DNA from: Brevipalpus yothersi
Taxonomy: Eukaryota > Arthropoda > Arachnida > Trombidiformes > Tenuipalpidae
NCBI GenBank assembly: GCA_003956705.1
Contig: QZCP01000019.1
Location: 147,458 to 211,457 of the forward strand
Direction of reading: 5' to 3'
Length of the DNA: 64,000 nt
In this document: piece by piece, positions 41,201-53,101 of the stretch
Layout: every line of letters begins with the position of its first letter
How positions within the stretch are numbered: the stretch's first letter is position 1
Notes under the pieces: generated by a model
Databases searched by the model: none
What the model was told of the DNA's origin: nothing
What the model saw: the letters and a program-made list of their open reading frames with translations, nothing else
Translations under genes and position numbers: made by a program

Positions 41201-42873
41201 GACTCTGTATAGAATGAAGATTTTGGTGAGATGTGAAACTGAATGTGTGTGAAGACAAAGAAATAAGTGGATAGATTGGATTCCAGGATAGGAATTCATC
41301 TTCATTAGAAGTTCCAAATTCAGTTCATTCCCAGTGGAATGAAGCATAGAAAATCTGCACTTTTTTGCTCAATTTAGCTTTTCTGGTAGCCCAGTTGCGA
41401 TGCAAGTGAGCAGTAGCATAAAATAGAGAAAAGAGAGAGATTATAGATACCCAAAATTCAGAAAATTGGTTCGACAATGTCCATCCTTCTCTGTTAACTT
41501 GGAAAAGCAAGAGCTAATCAGTAATTCATGAGAATAAATGAGGTAATATATATCGAATTAGAGGAGTCTTCTTCTGTAGTACATACAATTCATACATCAG
41601 CTATTTGATTATCATGAGAAAATTCGAATTTAGGCTTATTTTCTCAGAATAAAAACTAGAATTAGAATTAAACCACATTCATCCGAATATCTTAATCATG
41701 ATTTTCTAGACATGATCATTAACTTGGTGAAGCTAATTTCGTAGTCTTTCTGCATTTTTTTTCATCTTCTCTATTCTATTATAATGCTAGGGACTATGGA
41801 ATAGTTCCAATTGTGATCAAAGTTCGATATATCATCAGAATAAGTGGATAGAATAGTGGCGAGGGTAGTTCTATTTTTTGAACAAAACAAAAAGATCGAA
41901 GAATAGGATGTCAGAATAGCTTACAAATGAGCTAGACTTTATCTTTCTTTCTTTCTCTCTCTTTCTATGTCTATTTTTAATGGCATAGACGAGTAAAATG
42001 ATGAATGGATAAGTTACTTGTTATTCGACTCTTCTTTTGCATTATCATCATTCACAAAATAGAGTTCACAGAGAAGCCCCATTAATGAGACCGATAATGT
42101 TATCTCAGAAAATGGTCCTGCTGACTGGGTGAGTTTCGATTACATAAGAATCGACATTTTTCATTCAACTTGACCGTGGACTAATGGTCAACACGAATTC
42201 ATCGATATTATTCATGATCCAGGCAATAGTGAACCTTGAGACTAAAGTGGTCAGAGTATGATTGATACAAGGACAGTTCCAGACTGAACTGGAGTCACAT
42301 AGGCACACACCCAAATACTTGTATTTGAAAGAGAAAGAGAGACTGGGTACTCGGAATGAAATGAAAAATATTCCCAACGAAATATTTGACAGGAAACGGA
42401 AAGATATGAGGAGAGGAAATATTCAAAATTTTTCCCATTGATCTGTTGAACTTGAAATTAATAGAAAAAAGAAAATCAATGATCTCAATTCAAGTTTCGA
42501 ACAAGCTTACTCCTTCCTTTCTCTTCTTTTTCTTTTGAAATTTTTCTCTAAATTCAATATCTACACAAACTGATAGAGCTTTAATACAACAACTTATTAT
42601 TCTCCAAGAATGTGAGAGTCTTTCATGAAGTTAAGATCGATTAGATAGATCTGAAAATGGATTGAAATAGGGCGTCATAGAAGGGTTGCGTGAGTTTCAA
42701 GAGAGAAAAGTGAAGGTCTTGTGAAATAACTAGAGCAGTAAGAAAAAAAGAGAGAGACTGGAACACCAAAAGCTAGCCCAAGAATGGCAATATTAAAGTG
42801 GAAGATGAATAATTCCGTGAGGTATGAGAATCATTTCAATTTACAGAAGAACCTAGTTTTTGAAGCTTCACTT

Positions 42874-42904
<31 letters not shown>

Positions 42905-43198
42905 ATTTTTCTTTCTTTCTCTCTCTCTCTACTCCTATGTTGAAAACTAGAGTAGGCCAAAATCTCTTGAGACCCTCAGATGATGTGAATTTCATCTCAC
43001 TAATGCAGGTGTGTGTGTGTGTGTTCATGTGTGTATGTGACTAAATTATGGCTGGGAATACAGATGGAATAGCAATTTTCCATGATCCTCATAAATCGAG
43101 GCATTATCATTCCTGATGAGGGTGATAATTGGATGCAAAGAATATTACCACACTTCTTGAATCTGATGAAACTGACTTGGATCCCATTCAGCCAAATG

Positions 43199-43276
<78 letters not shown>

Positions 43277-46200
43277 GACACTTATGACTAGAGGAATCAT
43301 GAAACATGTAAGCTGGACCATTTTTCGAAAAAGTACACACTCAAAATCAATGGGAAACTCAGTTCAAGAAAGTGCAAGCTGCTGATACTTAAGAATTGGG
43401 TGGGCTTGACGAGAATATAAGGAGAAGGAGGAAAAGAAGAGAGAAGAAGAATATATATATTAAAATAAAGATGATTATGAGCAGTGCATCATTTGAGCGG
43501 GAGAGAAAGAGAGTGACTTTTGGAGATGATTCGAGTTTAATTAAAGCATCTGAAAGAAGAAGGAAGAAGAAGGGAACCTTCAGAGGATTTCCCATAATGA
43601 GGCAAGTTCAATTACGCTACTTTATGGGACTAGTCAATGGAACTTTGATTCAAAAAAGACTCAATGAGCCTCTCTTTGGTGTCTGGAAATGTGAATGTGA
43701 ATTGGATTGGAAAAAAGTTTTTTCCTCTTCTTCTCCTCCTCCTCCTCAATGTAAAAGCAAGATCAGGGTAAGCAAAAATCGATTATCGAGTCACAATCGT
43801 CGTTACTGGAGACATGAAGATGTAAGATAGCAAATAGAAGAAGAAGAAGAGAAAGAAAAAGGAGGTGAAGGAGTATCAAGAAATGGATGGAACCTGAACG
43901 TGGAGCACGATAAGAAGAGAAAAAAAGCTTTACCAGAATTTCGATTAATTTGCACACCTGAATCGAGGAACCATTTGGAAAAAAAGAGACTGTTTGGTTT
44001 GAGTGGGAGGAGGAAATAACCCAAGTAACAATCTACTCATTCTGTTTTTCCCACCGAACTTCACAATGAAACAAGAAATTTTTTTTCCTTCTCTCTCTCT
44101 GTCTCTCTGTCTCTCTCTCTCTCTCTTCCTTTCTTTCTTTCCTCTCTTTCCTCATTCCATTTGCTTTCCAGAGACACCCCTGTAAGCTTTTTTTGGACAA
44201 ACTTCAAAGGGCAAGAGTGTACTTAGTTTCCCACCATGTTGCTCATTATCTGCACAATTTGTTTCATTTCTTTCATACTAGAGAGTTTGAAAGAAAGGTA
44301 GAAACTTTTCACTACTAGAAAGAGAGAAAACACTTAAGGGTATATGGTTTCCAGAATTTATATACCATTTTTATTTACACATAGAACGAATTCGTGCAGC
44401 CACACATTCTTTACAGTAGTCGCCAGTTGCATGCGGTTATTAAAAAGAGAGAAAGAAATAATCAACATTTCAATTTTCTACATGGAAGAAAATGAGCTTG
44501 TGTTATACATTGCAACACTTGTGTTGCCTCTATACTGGATTCAAATTGGATGCCATCTTGGTTTTAATTTTGTCTATTAGCATCATTTAGTGAATGAATA
44601 CGATTCACAAATGGAGAATGACAAAGAAAGAAAGAGAGAGAGAATTAGATTAGTAATATTTTCCCTGGGACGTTGATGATCTCTAGTTGACATAAGTTTC
44701 AAGAGGAGAGAAGAAGAAGAAGAAAGAAGAAAATTTTGGTTTGTACCCAAAGAAATTACCTGCTAACTCATGTGAATGCTAGTTAGTTCTTTTTCTATTC
44801 TCTTCTTCTTTTCCCTACCAATTTAGGCCATGCAAATTATCCTTATTTGTTCAGAGGCGTTTACTCGATCTGATCTCTGTTTAAGGTTTAAGAGAGAGAA
44901 AGAGAGAGAGAAAAATAAGATAAAAAGCGAAATGGAGCAAATAAAATGATGTAGCAAATGATGGAAAATGACCGTGTGGTGCGTGTATATGTATATGTAC
45001 AAAGATTTTCATTTCTTCTATGGTTCATTTTATGGGTTTTCGTTTGCATAATCACATGAAATGGTGAAATTTAGGTACAAATTAGATAAGCAATACTGTT
45101 ATGGCCATTCAAGAATCGTGAGGAGAAAAAAAGAGGAAGAAGAAGAAGAAGAGGAAGCAAAAAAAGAATAAGATGAAGCAGAAGGAAAAAATAACCTAAA
45201 GTGTATTGTGTTTTGTATGATATCTAGTGATTGGAAAATGGTGAATAAAACTTCCAGATCATCTGTGAAGATAGTCTGAAAGAAAGAATCACAAAAGAAT
45301 GCTTCACAAATCAATGAACTAGAAGTACAAGTGTGCATTTCTAGAGAGAAAGAGAGAAGAAAGTTGAAGAAAAGAGATGTTCAATTCTTTTCTCAGTTGA
45401 AGAACTTTGTCAAAGAAGATTTCATCTTGAGATGATGAGTCTAAATTGAGCGAGATACACTTCAAGCTCAAATTTGTGAGTATATATATGTGTGTATGTG
45501 TGTGTGTGTGTGGAAACTCATGTGTCTAGTTCGAAATATCTGTCTGAAAGCCATCAAAGAATGAGAAAAGATACGATCTGGTCTTGCATTCCAACTGAAT
45601 GTTCATATCTAAAATGTGAACCGAAAGGCTTGCACGTCAAAAAAGCATGGTGTTTCTAGGAAAGACGAGGAATATGAAGAAGAAGAAGAAGAAGAAGATA
45701 GAAGACTGAAAAAAGAGATGAGAAAAGTGGATTGCTGGCTTCATTCACTTACATATATATATGAGAAAGAGAAGAAATTTTGAAATTCCCCACAGTTTTG
45801 GAAGATTGAAAAAGATTCTTAAAGATGGAAAGAAGAAGAATCACCAAGAATAGGAGAAGGAATAGATCATCCTTCGATGGTGAGGTTGGGAAAAAAATTT
45901 TCTTTTGCATGTTCTTTTGAGAGACGAAAATTGATCAAAATCAATAGAAATGTCTTTCTAACAGCTTTCATTTCCTTCTTCTTTCTCTTATTCTATCATC
46001 AAAAATATACAGTCAAACAAATGTTACTATCGACAAGAAAAAATTGATTCCAAAAAGGCTCACATACACATACACACATTATATTCCACTTTGCATGGAG
46101 AGAGGGCCAAGAACAAACGAAAAAAATTTTAATATCACGATGGAAAAGAGGAGGAAAAAAGAGAATTCATATTTTCTCTCTTTCTCTCTTTCTTTTTCTC

Positions 46201-47367
46201 TTGGAACATTTTCTCTCTCGCTTTTTCAATAATCGTTTGCATGCACATAACTACATATTTCACGTTAATATTGTTTCACACTGTTGGGATTCAAGTACAA
46301 ATAGACCAGTTTCACTGTATCAATAGTAGTATTCAGTTATCATATATTTTTTCTTCACCATTTCTCTCGTAAATTTTTGCTGTATATCATGGTACCATGT
46401 TTTCTTTAGTTATTTTTGACCCATATGCGAGAATTGATCAATCTGGGCTCTCACACATATTCATCATCATCATAAAAATAGCAATGATCACGAAAGGGTG
46501 GTGATATAAATTGGACAAAATACCAGCGATTCATGGGAAGTAATGAAATTTTTGGGGTAATCAAAAGAAGTCAGATCCAATAAGGATCGGAACATCGATA
46601 GAAAGGGAAGACAAAAGAGAGAGTATACAGAGAGGTATAAAATTGAATCCAATTAAATTTACCTGAAATGAAACAATTGGAGGCCAAAGTGAGTCGGTAA
46701 TGGACAATGATGATACAAGAATGGTATGTATAAATGCCATAATGAATGCAAGTGAACAGCATATTTCCAATCGAAGTGGATATATCACGTATATAGAGTA
46801 AGTGTACAGTAATAGTGTGGCTAGTCCATCACTAGGCTGTCTGGGTGTTGAGAACATCCATAGATCACAGTAGATATGGGCTAAAAAAATAAGCCAACAT
46901 ATGAATGGAAAAGTTTGCCATAGACGTGATGTGATTAGATGATTTTTACGAGAAACCCACACATATAATAGAAGTGCAACAATACCGGTTAACAATAAAA
47001 TTAATAATCGAGGCCATTTGTCATTTGAAAAGTTCATTGAATAGAGCACAATTAGAAGAGCATTTATGATTAACAGTATGTTCAATAGTGTTGCAAAATC
47101 AGCTCTTTTTTCGTTTGAATAATATTCACGATACAAGCCTTCCGCATCTTGATCGGCAAATGCAAATTGTAAACATTGAGGCAAAAATCGTTGCAGGCCA
47201 CTTTGATCAATGCTTAGATCAGTTTCACGTTTCAATAATAGTGATGAACAATTACGAATTTCACGTCTCAATCGTCGTCCAGTTAAACTGTGACGATCCA
47301 ATTGACCATTTGGTTTAAGAAGATCTTTATATTCACCAGCTTCCGGATTATCTGGTTGCTTTTTCAT
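20533..47367 (-). CDS. Ac3: Adenylate cyclase type 3, six exons
   Basis: This membrane enzyme makes cAMP from ATP under G-protein control. Exons (minus) are 47367-46663, 27599-26793, 23190-22654, 21874-20956, 20872-20748 and 20646-20533; all joins are GT-AG and in frame, giving 1,068 residues (human ADCY3 has 1,144). Order: cytoplasmic N-terminus, six-span bundle (about 91-255), C1 catalytic half (about 285-500), short C1b, second bundle (about 575-820), C2 half (about 850-1065). C1 keeps both metal-binding aspartates, D330 in ILFADIVGF and D374 in KILGDCYYC. C2 keeps K934 in KIKTIG, N1016 and R1020 in VNVASRMEST. Type 3 is indicated by AFLETCQSLEVK, KYHQLRIKILGD and FLGRRKRDEELYS. Introns are about 19.1 kb, 3.6 kb, 779, 83 and 101 bp. 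An extra small phase-0 exon in the C1b region cannot be excluded. Confidence 0.93.
22152..22472 (+). CDS. Gly/Pro-rich small protein nested in an Ac3 intron
   Basis: This 106-residue open frame lies on the strand opposite to Ac3, wholly inside Ac3 intron 3 (22653-21875). I do not recognise it. It begins MGNDQS, which fits the N-myristoylation pattern (Gly at 2, Ser at 6). A Gly run lies in the middle (GEEIGGGGGGASGG). Tryptophans sit in acidic or polar contexts (DDWSVD, GWDSLP, PQWKEY, DPWAED), and the protein ends in a Pro-rich tail. DPW is also the motif used by endocytic proteins to bind the AP-2 alpha ear; any such role is speculation. AATAAA lies 38 bases after the stop. Base composition is more GC-rich than the surrounding intron, which supports coding. 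An upstream exon is possible. Confidence 0.55.
   Translation: MGNDQSANPEAPKTGGASSDDWSVDRIPGEEIGGGGGGASGGSDGGGWDSLPEASPSAGSLGAGAATGNANTADPPQWKEYTADPWAEDGASANGSPGAQTPPPAS
22510..22515 (+). terminator. Poly(A) signal of the nested ORF
   Basis: AATAAA 38 bases downstream of the nested plus-strand stop codon, inside the Ac3 intron. Confidence 0.55.
24651..24698. repeat. (GA)n microsatellite, 48 bp
   Basis: Uninterrupted alternating G and A within Ac3 intron 2. Confidence 0.96.
25636..25739. repeat. Compound (CA)n-(GA)n microsatellite
   Basis: A short CA run (25636-25645) leads into about 93 bp of pure GA (25647-25739), the longest sequenced GA tract in the window. Confidence 0.97.
28944..28994. 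repeat. (GA)n microsatellite, ~51 bp
   Basis: Uninterrupted alternating A and G in Ac3 intron 1. Confidence 0.96.
34900..34947. repeat. (GA)n microsatellite, 48 bp
   Basis: Uninterrupted alternating A and G in Ac3 intron 1, followed by GATGA/GATGAAAT-type short repeats. Confidence 0.96.
37772..37816. repeat. (GA)n microsatellite, ~45 bp
   Basis: Uninterrupted alternating A and G in Ac3 intron 1. Confidence 0.96.
38947..38974. repeat. Perfect 12-bp inverted repeat, 4-nt loop
   Basis: The arm AACCATTCAATT at 38947-38958 and its exact reverse complement at 38963-38974 flank the loop CTAA. RNA from either strand could form a 12-bp hairpin. It lies in Ac3 intron 1. Confidence 0.9.
40231..40299. 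repeat. Imperfect (GA)n microsatellite, ~69 bp
   Basis: A GA run with two GAAAG interruptions at its left end, in Ac3 intron 1. Confidence 0.94.
41162..41197. repeat. (GA)n microsatellite, ~36 bp
   Basis: Uninterrupted alternating A and G in Ac3 intron 1. Confidence 0.95.
43201..43273. repeat. (TC)n microsatellite, 73 bp
   Basis: Uninterrupted alternating T and C in Ac3 intron 1, in the opposite sense to most of the other tracts. A shorter CT tract lies at about 42871-42900. Confidence 0.97.
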
Positions 47368-49256
47368 GTTTGCAATTTTTTCACTTTATTACTCTTTTTT
47401 TATCTCTCTACTCTTTCTTCTTGATCGATAAATGGAATAAATTTTCGTGTAAATACATACATACATATATGTGTGTATATTGTGGAGCGAGAGAATGATT
47501 GATAAATGGCAATGGCAGATGCTCAATCAATATGTATATATATACACACACACAGACACGATGGTAAAGATCAAAAGTCGATCTTACTTGTCAACATGAT
47601 GATACATGTTGGAATAGCTGGGAATCACTATGGTATTGGTTGATAGTTCATGTATATGGTGTGGATGTGTTGATGTTTTGGCCGTGATCGGCACATGTGA
47701 CCAGGCGTGAAGATGCACCTACAGACACATAACCAAGTCGATGGTGATGATGATATACACAGAAGGAAGTGATTCTGATTTTCAAGTATTTGCAAGGTTG
47801 CAACAAAAAATGTGAGAAGAAAAAAAAGGTAGAAATAATATACACACAAACACACACACAAAAATCAATATGTATAAAATATAAATTGCAAATAAACTTT
47901 TCTCTTTGGATCACTGCTATTGATGACTTGGTCGTACTAATTATTGCTCTCTATCTCTCTATCTCCCGGGTTTTTTATCCACTAGCTGAATTGCAAATTA
48001 TTAACATAGTTGTCGATAATCATCTTACTCAAAATGATCGGCTTAAATGTTACTGTTGTCGATGTTGTTGATGTTACTGATAATGTTGATGATGTTTCTA
48101 CTGGTGTCGGTGGCCAATCGTGATGCTGTGTGTCGAATGAGGTGAATGATGATGTATGTGGATGGCCAAAAAGTGTTTCACAATAGTGTATCAAATAATA
48201 TTGTGAATACATTGGATAAATGAATAATGGGAAAACACAAAAAAAATTTAAATCGAATGTATACACATGATGATAATAATGTTGATGGCTCTTGTTAGAT
48301 CATGAGATCATGTTGAGCAGCCACAAGTTTTTAAATGTTGTTTGTTTTCATTTTCACTGGCTCCAACATCTGAGCTCTCTCTCTTCTCAACTTTTCTCTC
48401 TCTTTTTTGATAGCGAAAACTTATTAGATGCTTGCCGCCATCTTCTGCCACCGTTAACCATCCGATTTGGGCAATAAATTGCGCCAAAAAAAAAGAATCT
48501 AACTGTTAATCGATGGCCATGGCTATTGGTCAGGAAAGTCGTTGATAAGAATACTGATGAACTGGGAGGATAGGATTGATCGGCTTAGGAATGGTAGCTC
48601 GATATGTGGGTGGCTGAGGTGGTTCGATTTGTTTGTTTGTAAATCAAGTGATGGACGAAAGGATAGCTTTAGCGAAAATTGATTCTGAACGTTCGATTCG
48701 ATTAACGTTATGGAAAATTTAACAGGATGAGAAGTGAATTGAATAGGGGAAATTCGAATTAAATGATTCTTCTTGGCCTACCCAAATGAGTTAAAACTTG
48801 ATAAGACTGTATCATAGTTTTCAGCTGTTTCTGGTGCTGAGAATTGGAAGTTCCCTCAAGATATTTGCCAAATTGCATGTTCATGCATATACTCTGCAAG
48901 TGCACCGATTGGAATCAGTTCAAAAAAACGAAATTTTTTGTTTACATAGTAAAATCTCATGAATGAAACAATACAAGTAGAGTTTGCTTCCTTTACACTT
49001 GAAACAATAGATCAATCTTCTTGGTGTTATAGATGAATGCAATTCGAGAGAAAGAAAACTCCATCTTTACACCACTCTTGTTCCGAACAATATTGGCTGA
49101 TGGATGTGAAAGAAAAAATTATCAGATTGGAGGAGTAAAAACTTCCTCATTTACTTGAAATTTATTGATTGTCAAAAACTAATCATCTAATGAGTGTCTC
49201 GCAAACAATCGATGAATTTCATAAAAAATGAAGGTTATTAAGAGAAAATTTTGCCT

Positions 49257-49258
<2 letters not shown>
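47368..49258. other. Upstream region of Ac3
   Basis: Ac3 transcription probably begins here. The sequence shows TATGTG/TGTGTATA-type repeats near 47460-47560 and runs of GTT/GAT triplets near 48040-48110. No coding exon or clear core promoter is visible. Confidence 0.45.
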
Positions 49259-49332
<74 letters not shown>

Positions 49333-49730
49333 NNNNNNNNNNNNNNNNNNNNNNNNNNNNNNNNNNNNNNNNNNNNNNNNNNNNNNNNNNNNNNNNNNNN
49401 NNNNNNNNNNNNNNNNNNNNNNNNNNNNNNNNNNNNNNNNNNNNNNNNNNNNNNNNNNNNNNNNNNNNNNNNNNNNNNNNNNNNNNNNNNNNNNNNNNNN
49501 NNNNNNNNNNNNNNNNNNNNNNNNNNNNNNNNNNNNNNNNNNNNNNNNNNNNNNNNNNNNNNNNNNNNNNNNNNNNNNNNNNNNNNNNNNNNNNNNNNNN
49601 NNNNNNNNNNNNNNNNNNNNNNNNNNNNNNNNNNNNNNNNNNNNNNNNNNNNNNNNNNNNNNNNNNNNNNNNNNNNNNNNNNNNNNNNNNNNNNNNNNNN
49701 NNNNNNNNNNNNNNNNNNNNNNNNNNNNNN

Positions 49731-49783
<53 letters not shown>
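49259..49783. repeat. (GA)n tract interrupted by an assembly gap
   Basis: Pure GA occupies 49259-49332 and 49731-49783, with unknown bases between. The true tract is at least 127 bp if the gap is simply more repeat. Confidence 0.9.
49333..49730. other. Assembly gap, 398 N
   Basis: These are undetermined bases. Frames running through this gap are meaningless. Confidence 0.99.
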
Positions 49784-49784
<1 letters not shown>

Positions 49785-52360
49785 AAACATCCGACTAGAT
49801 TCTAAGTTATTACAATATAACGGTATCTTCTCATGAAAAGTTAGCGACAAAGCTTATTGAAGACTGACAAATGTATGACAAATTGACTTTTAACGAGCCC
49901 ATTTTGTGTCACTATTGTTGCAAAATTTTTGCTCACAATTACTCTTTCTCACACGATCCTTATTAGTCTGTTAAAATTCATGTTTTGTCATCGCAAATTT
50001 TCTCAACGTGATCAACGCAACTTCGACTAAATTCTTCAAAGTGCCTAATACCGATGGTATCCAAAGTATACATTTATATACACACTTATTTGTATGTATT
50101 ATCAAACTTTGCAACATCCTCCTCTCCATTATTTGAGAAAAAATATATCAATCGCTCGACTGAATCCATGATCCAGATGTAACGCGTTAGTTCTATTTGC
50201 TAGAACAATTAACAATTGAATTCTTGGTAGGAAATTTTTGTGATCCATAAGTCTCCATAGAAAACCAATCAAATTTTTCCATAGATTAACACATGAAATA
50301 CTGAGAATCATCCATGCTTATCTAGATTTGTGATTCATAAAACTATGAAAAACGATACTTTACCACTTTCATTATCAAGACAATCCATTCATCAAGATGA
50401 AGCAGCTCTGGAAAAACTGTCAGCACTTTATGGTGCGTCTGAATTTTTCGATCGAAAGATGAAAGTTGTGCTATTTTCATTGGATTTATGAATCTCTCGA
50501 ATGATGCGAATTCATCAAATATCTTGTATAAGCATCGGACAATTAATGAATTTCAAATGACAGTCATTTGACTGATCTACCTCTCATAATGATCGATTTA
50601 CTATCAGAACAGTTCAGCTTCGCCGGTAAATGTTGTCCTTTGAATTCATGGACTTTCGTGTTTCTAATCTGATAGAGAGATTAATTAGTTTGTTTCAATG
50701 ATTTCAAAGGAAATTAATTTATCTTCTGCATCACCCAACTTCTCATGATCACAAACTCCAGTGCATAGTTAACTAGTTGAAAATGAATACAATTAATCGA
50801 TAGTGTATGGTAATCTTCAATTCGATACGATTCATAAACTTGGTGACCCTGACTGATTGATTAAATGATCCTATGCTGTGGCCATTGAATATTTTCGTAA
50901 ATCTGAATGGAGAAGGGAGAAAGATGTATCATTTCTAATATTTGTCGTCACACTGACAATGAAATTGAAATCGATCTCTCAATATCATGGTCAAAGTATT
51001 GTGATTGTATTAGATACTGATGCATTTGGATAACCCTGTTACAATGATGGAAAAATTTTCAAAAGTCATTTCCACTCATGAAAAAGATCGGCACTATCAG
51101 GATTGAAATTGATATCAGTGGAGAGAATAGCATCTTGGAGAAAATCAATCATACAGAAAGATGAAAATGAAATTCATTGATCAGCTTTAACTGTGAGAAT
51201 ACAGTGAAGCAATCGACCAAGAGTGGTACTTTTGTAAACCTATTCTCAATCCAATTGCACAAATAATTCGTCAATATAAATGTTCATCTCATCTATCAAT
51301 CATTTTTTAGCATGATGAATTCCAGGAGAAATCAAAAAGAGAATTATCACTTTTTCGATCTTTTCTCCTTTGAAAACTTTCCCTGAATCAGAACAACGAA
51401 TCTTTTCATAACCGATCACAATTAATGACAATGAATTGAGCAAACGTTATTCTAAGAGAAGTTCCTTTATGGATATCTTTCAGCTTATGAAGAATACATA
51501 GATGCATTAAAAGGGTGAAAAATTATCAGTTTTTGATTTTATTTTAATTATTTTAAAAGAATTATTTTCTCAGATGATTTTTTTCAATTGAAATCATTGC
51601 TTATGAATTTTAAGTCCTTAAGTACTAAATTTTTGGATCATTTCTCCTCCAATTTTGAAAAATTATTTATTTTACTAACAAGACACTAAGACCTTTAGCT
51701 CTTTCTAGCTCTCTGATATACAGTGGATGCTGGAGACACAATGTCGATGATATGCCTCAAGAAGATACCCGATCAAGTGACATACATATTCCAGATAGTC
51801 TCTACTTATCTGCTCCCCCTTATTCCCTACTGTTTCATATTCTTATCGAGGAAATATATATAATATATATATTTAAATATATACATATAGCTCATTTAGA
51901 AGAGAGATACACTCAGCTTGCACATCAATTCTATGCATAAAATTAGCCAAATCATCGAAAACTCAGCTATTTTGGATCACTTTACACTTTACTGTACTTT
52001 AGAGGCACCGATTTCAGACTATATTCTAAAAAATACACGTTTGGAAGGCATGCATGACTCGGTGGTATAGACAAATTTCAAGGTTCACCAAAACGAGGAC
52101 TCAAATCGGTTCAGGAAAACTTCACCGATATGATGTGAATCAAGGACCGCTAGATGCATTAGTCTTCAGCTGAAAGAATTTAAATGGTGAAAATGTGCCA
52201 TCAAACCATTTACCCACTTTAACGGCAATCTCTCCTCAAAACTCGAATTTTTCACCAATAAATTGCACAGAATACTTTGTAAAGATAGAAAATTAACTCT
52301 AATACCTGAAAAATTAAATTGTAAAGCTGAAAAATTTAAGCAATATAACTAGAAAAAAGT
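49784..52360. other. Spacer with possible decayed coding sequence
   Basis: No intact gene is visible. Some short frames read like protein rather than random AT-rich DNA, for example 50345-50491 (48 codons, containing DEAALEKLSALYGASEFFDR) and a frame ending near 51515 (GYLSAYEEYIDALKG). Stops and frame changes break any continuous reading, so this may be an old pseudogene. The parent family is not recognised. Confidence 0.3.
52353..52358 (-). terminator. Pol III T-run terminator of the 5S gene
   Basis: Six T residues on the minus strand, starting two bases past the 3' end of the 5S rRNA, the usual RNA polymerase III stop signal. Confidence 0.85.
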
Positions 52361-52478
52361 GTCTACAACACCGGGGGTTCCCAAGTGGTCTCCCTCCCAA
52401 GTACTAACCCGGCCCAACGTTGCTTATCTTCAGAGATCGGACGGGATCTGGAGTTCTCAACGTGGTATGGTCGTAGAC
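52361..52478 (-). rRNA. 5S rRNA: 5S ribosomal RNA
   Basis: The minus strand begins GTCTACGACCATACCACGTT and ends GGTGTTGTAGAC, and the 118-nt length fits eukaryotic 5S. Termini pair to form helix I. The internal promoter region is well conserved: AAGCAACGTTGGGC for box A, and GGTTAGTACTTGGGAGGGAG for the intermediate element and box C. A T6 terminator follows at once. It encodes the large-subunit 5S rRNA, made by Pol III with TFIIIA. Only one copy is present in the window, not a tandem array. I see no disabling change, so it is probably functional, though a recent retrocopy cannot be excluded. Confidence 0.96.
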
Positions 52479-52489
52479 AAATTCAGGAC

Positions 52490-52536
52490 TTTCTAATTTG
52501 CACCATATTCGAAAGTTTCTAATTTGCATCATATTC
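52490..52536 (-). promoter_or_regulatory. Octamer-like tandem repeat upstream of 5S
   Basis: Two 21-base copies (52490-52510 and 52516-52536) differ at one base. On the minus strand the distal copy contains ATGCAAAT (52529-52522), the POU/Oct octamer, and the proximal copy contains GTGCAAAT. They lie about 18-51 bases before the 5S start. An upstream enhancer role, like that in snRNA genes, is inferred. Confidence 0.4.
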
Positions 52537-52664
52537 CAATGAAATTGAATTCAATCTATCAAGTCGAATGTTTTGATGAAATTTCATCAAAAAATTGAGA
52601 ATCCCGAGCTCAATAGATTTTGCTACAAGCAAATAGAATCATGCCATGCAGTGAAACAGTGCGT

Positions 52665-52753
52665 GTTTGTCGAACATGAAACGAGTTAGCTATTCGAAGG
52701 CTTAAAATGTTCCTTGAGAATCGATAGTTGGAGAGATTGATGAGCAATGGTAG
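52665..52753. repeat. Direct repeat, left copy
   Basis: About 88 bp that recurs at 54884-54971 in the same orientation with a modest number of mismatches. Shared blocks include CGAGTTAGCTATTCGAAGGC and GATTGATGAGCAATGG. The two copies flank the F-box/FIST locus. Confidence 0.85.
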
Positions 52754-53101
52754 TCTCCGATAATCTGGAGCTTATTGAATGGGTCAGATATCCATTTTAG
52801 CATCTTCTATTTGCTTGGTGATACATTTTTCATGCTATGTATATTAAGAAATGATTTTCTGATGGAGGATATTTTTCATCAATTGATTCACTCGAATTGA
52901 CGCTGTTGTTGCGATTGTTCTTATGGAAACCAGCACATCACGTGTTTGTTTTGGGTTTCAATGTTTATATTTTTGTGGGTGGAAGTTTCACTGTTTACAG
53001 AGATTTCGTTCTGTAAATCGATTGGAGGAAACTACACCCATTTCCTATTCATTCCGTTCGATTCATTCCATCTTGTCATCACGTCATAGCGAGTGGGAAA
53101 A

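Larger units (their letters stand above)
27600..46662 (-). other. Ac3 intron 1 (~19 kb)
   Basis: This joins phase-0 exons whose protein products align continuously (...IVSFQ then IAANIILIVG...). It contains many GA/CT tracts, GAA-type runs near 45130-45160 and 45677-45700, and AT-rich filler. I see no recognisable gene on either strand. A weak 68-codon plus-strand frame at 33285 is discussed under findings. Confidence 0.7.

Noticed and set aside
43396..43830. 144-codon plus-strand frame rich in Arg, Lys and Ser
   Set aside because: It begins at TTG, lies in purine-rich DNA where such frames are expected, and has no recognisable domain. Its middle (SFERERKRVTFGDD) looks slightly protein-like, but that is not enough.
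49179..49850. Long frames through the N gap
   Set aside because: The length comes from unknown bases read as open codons.
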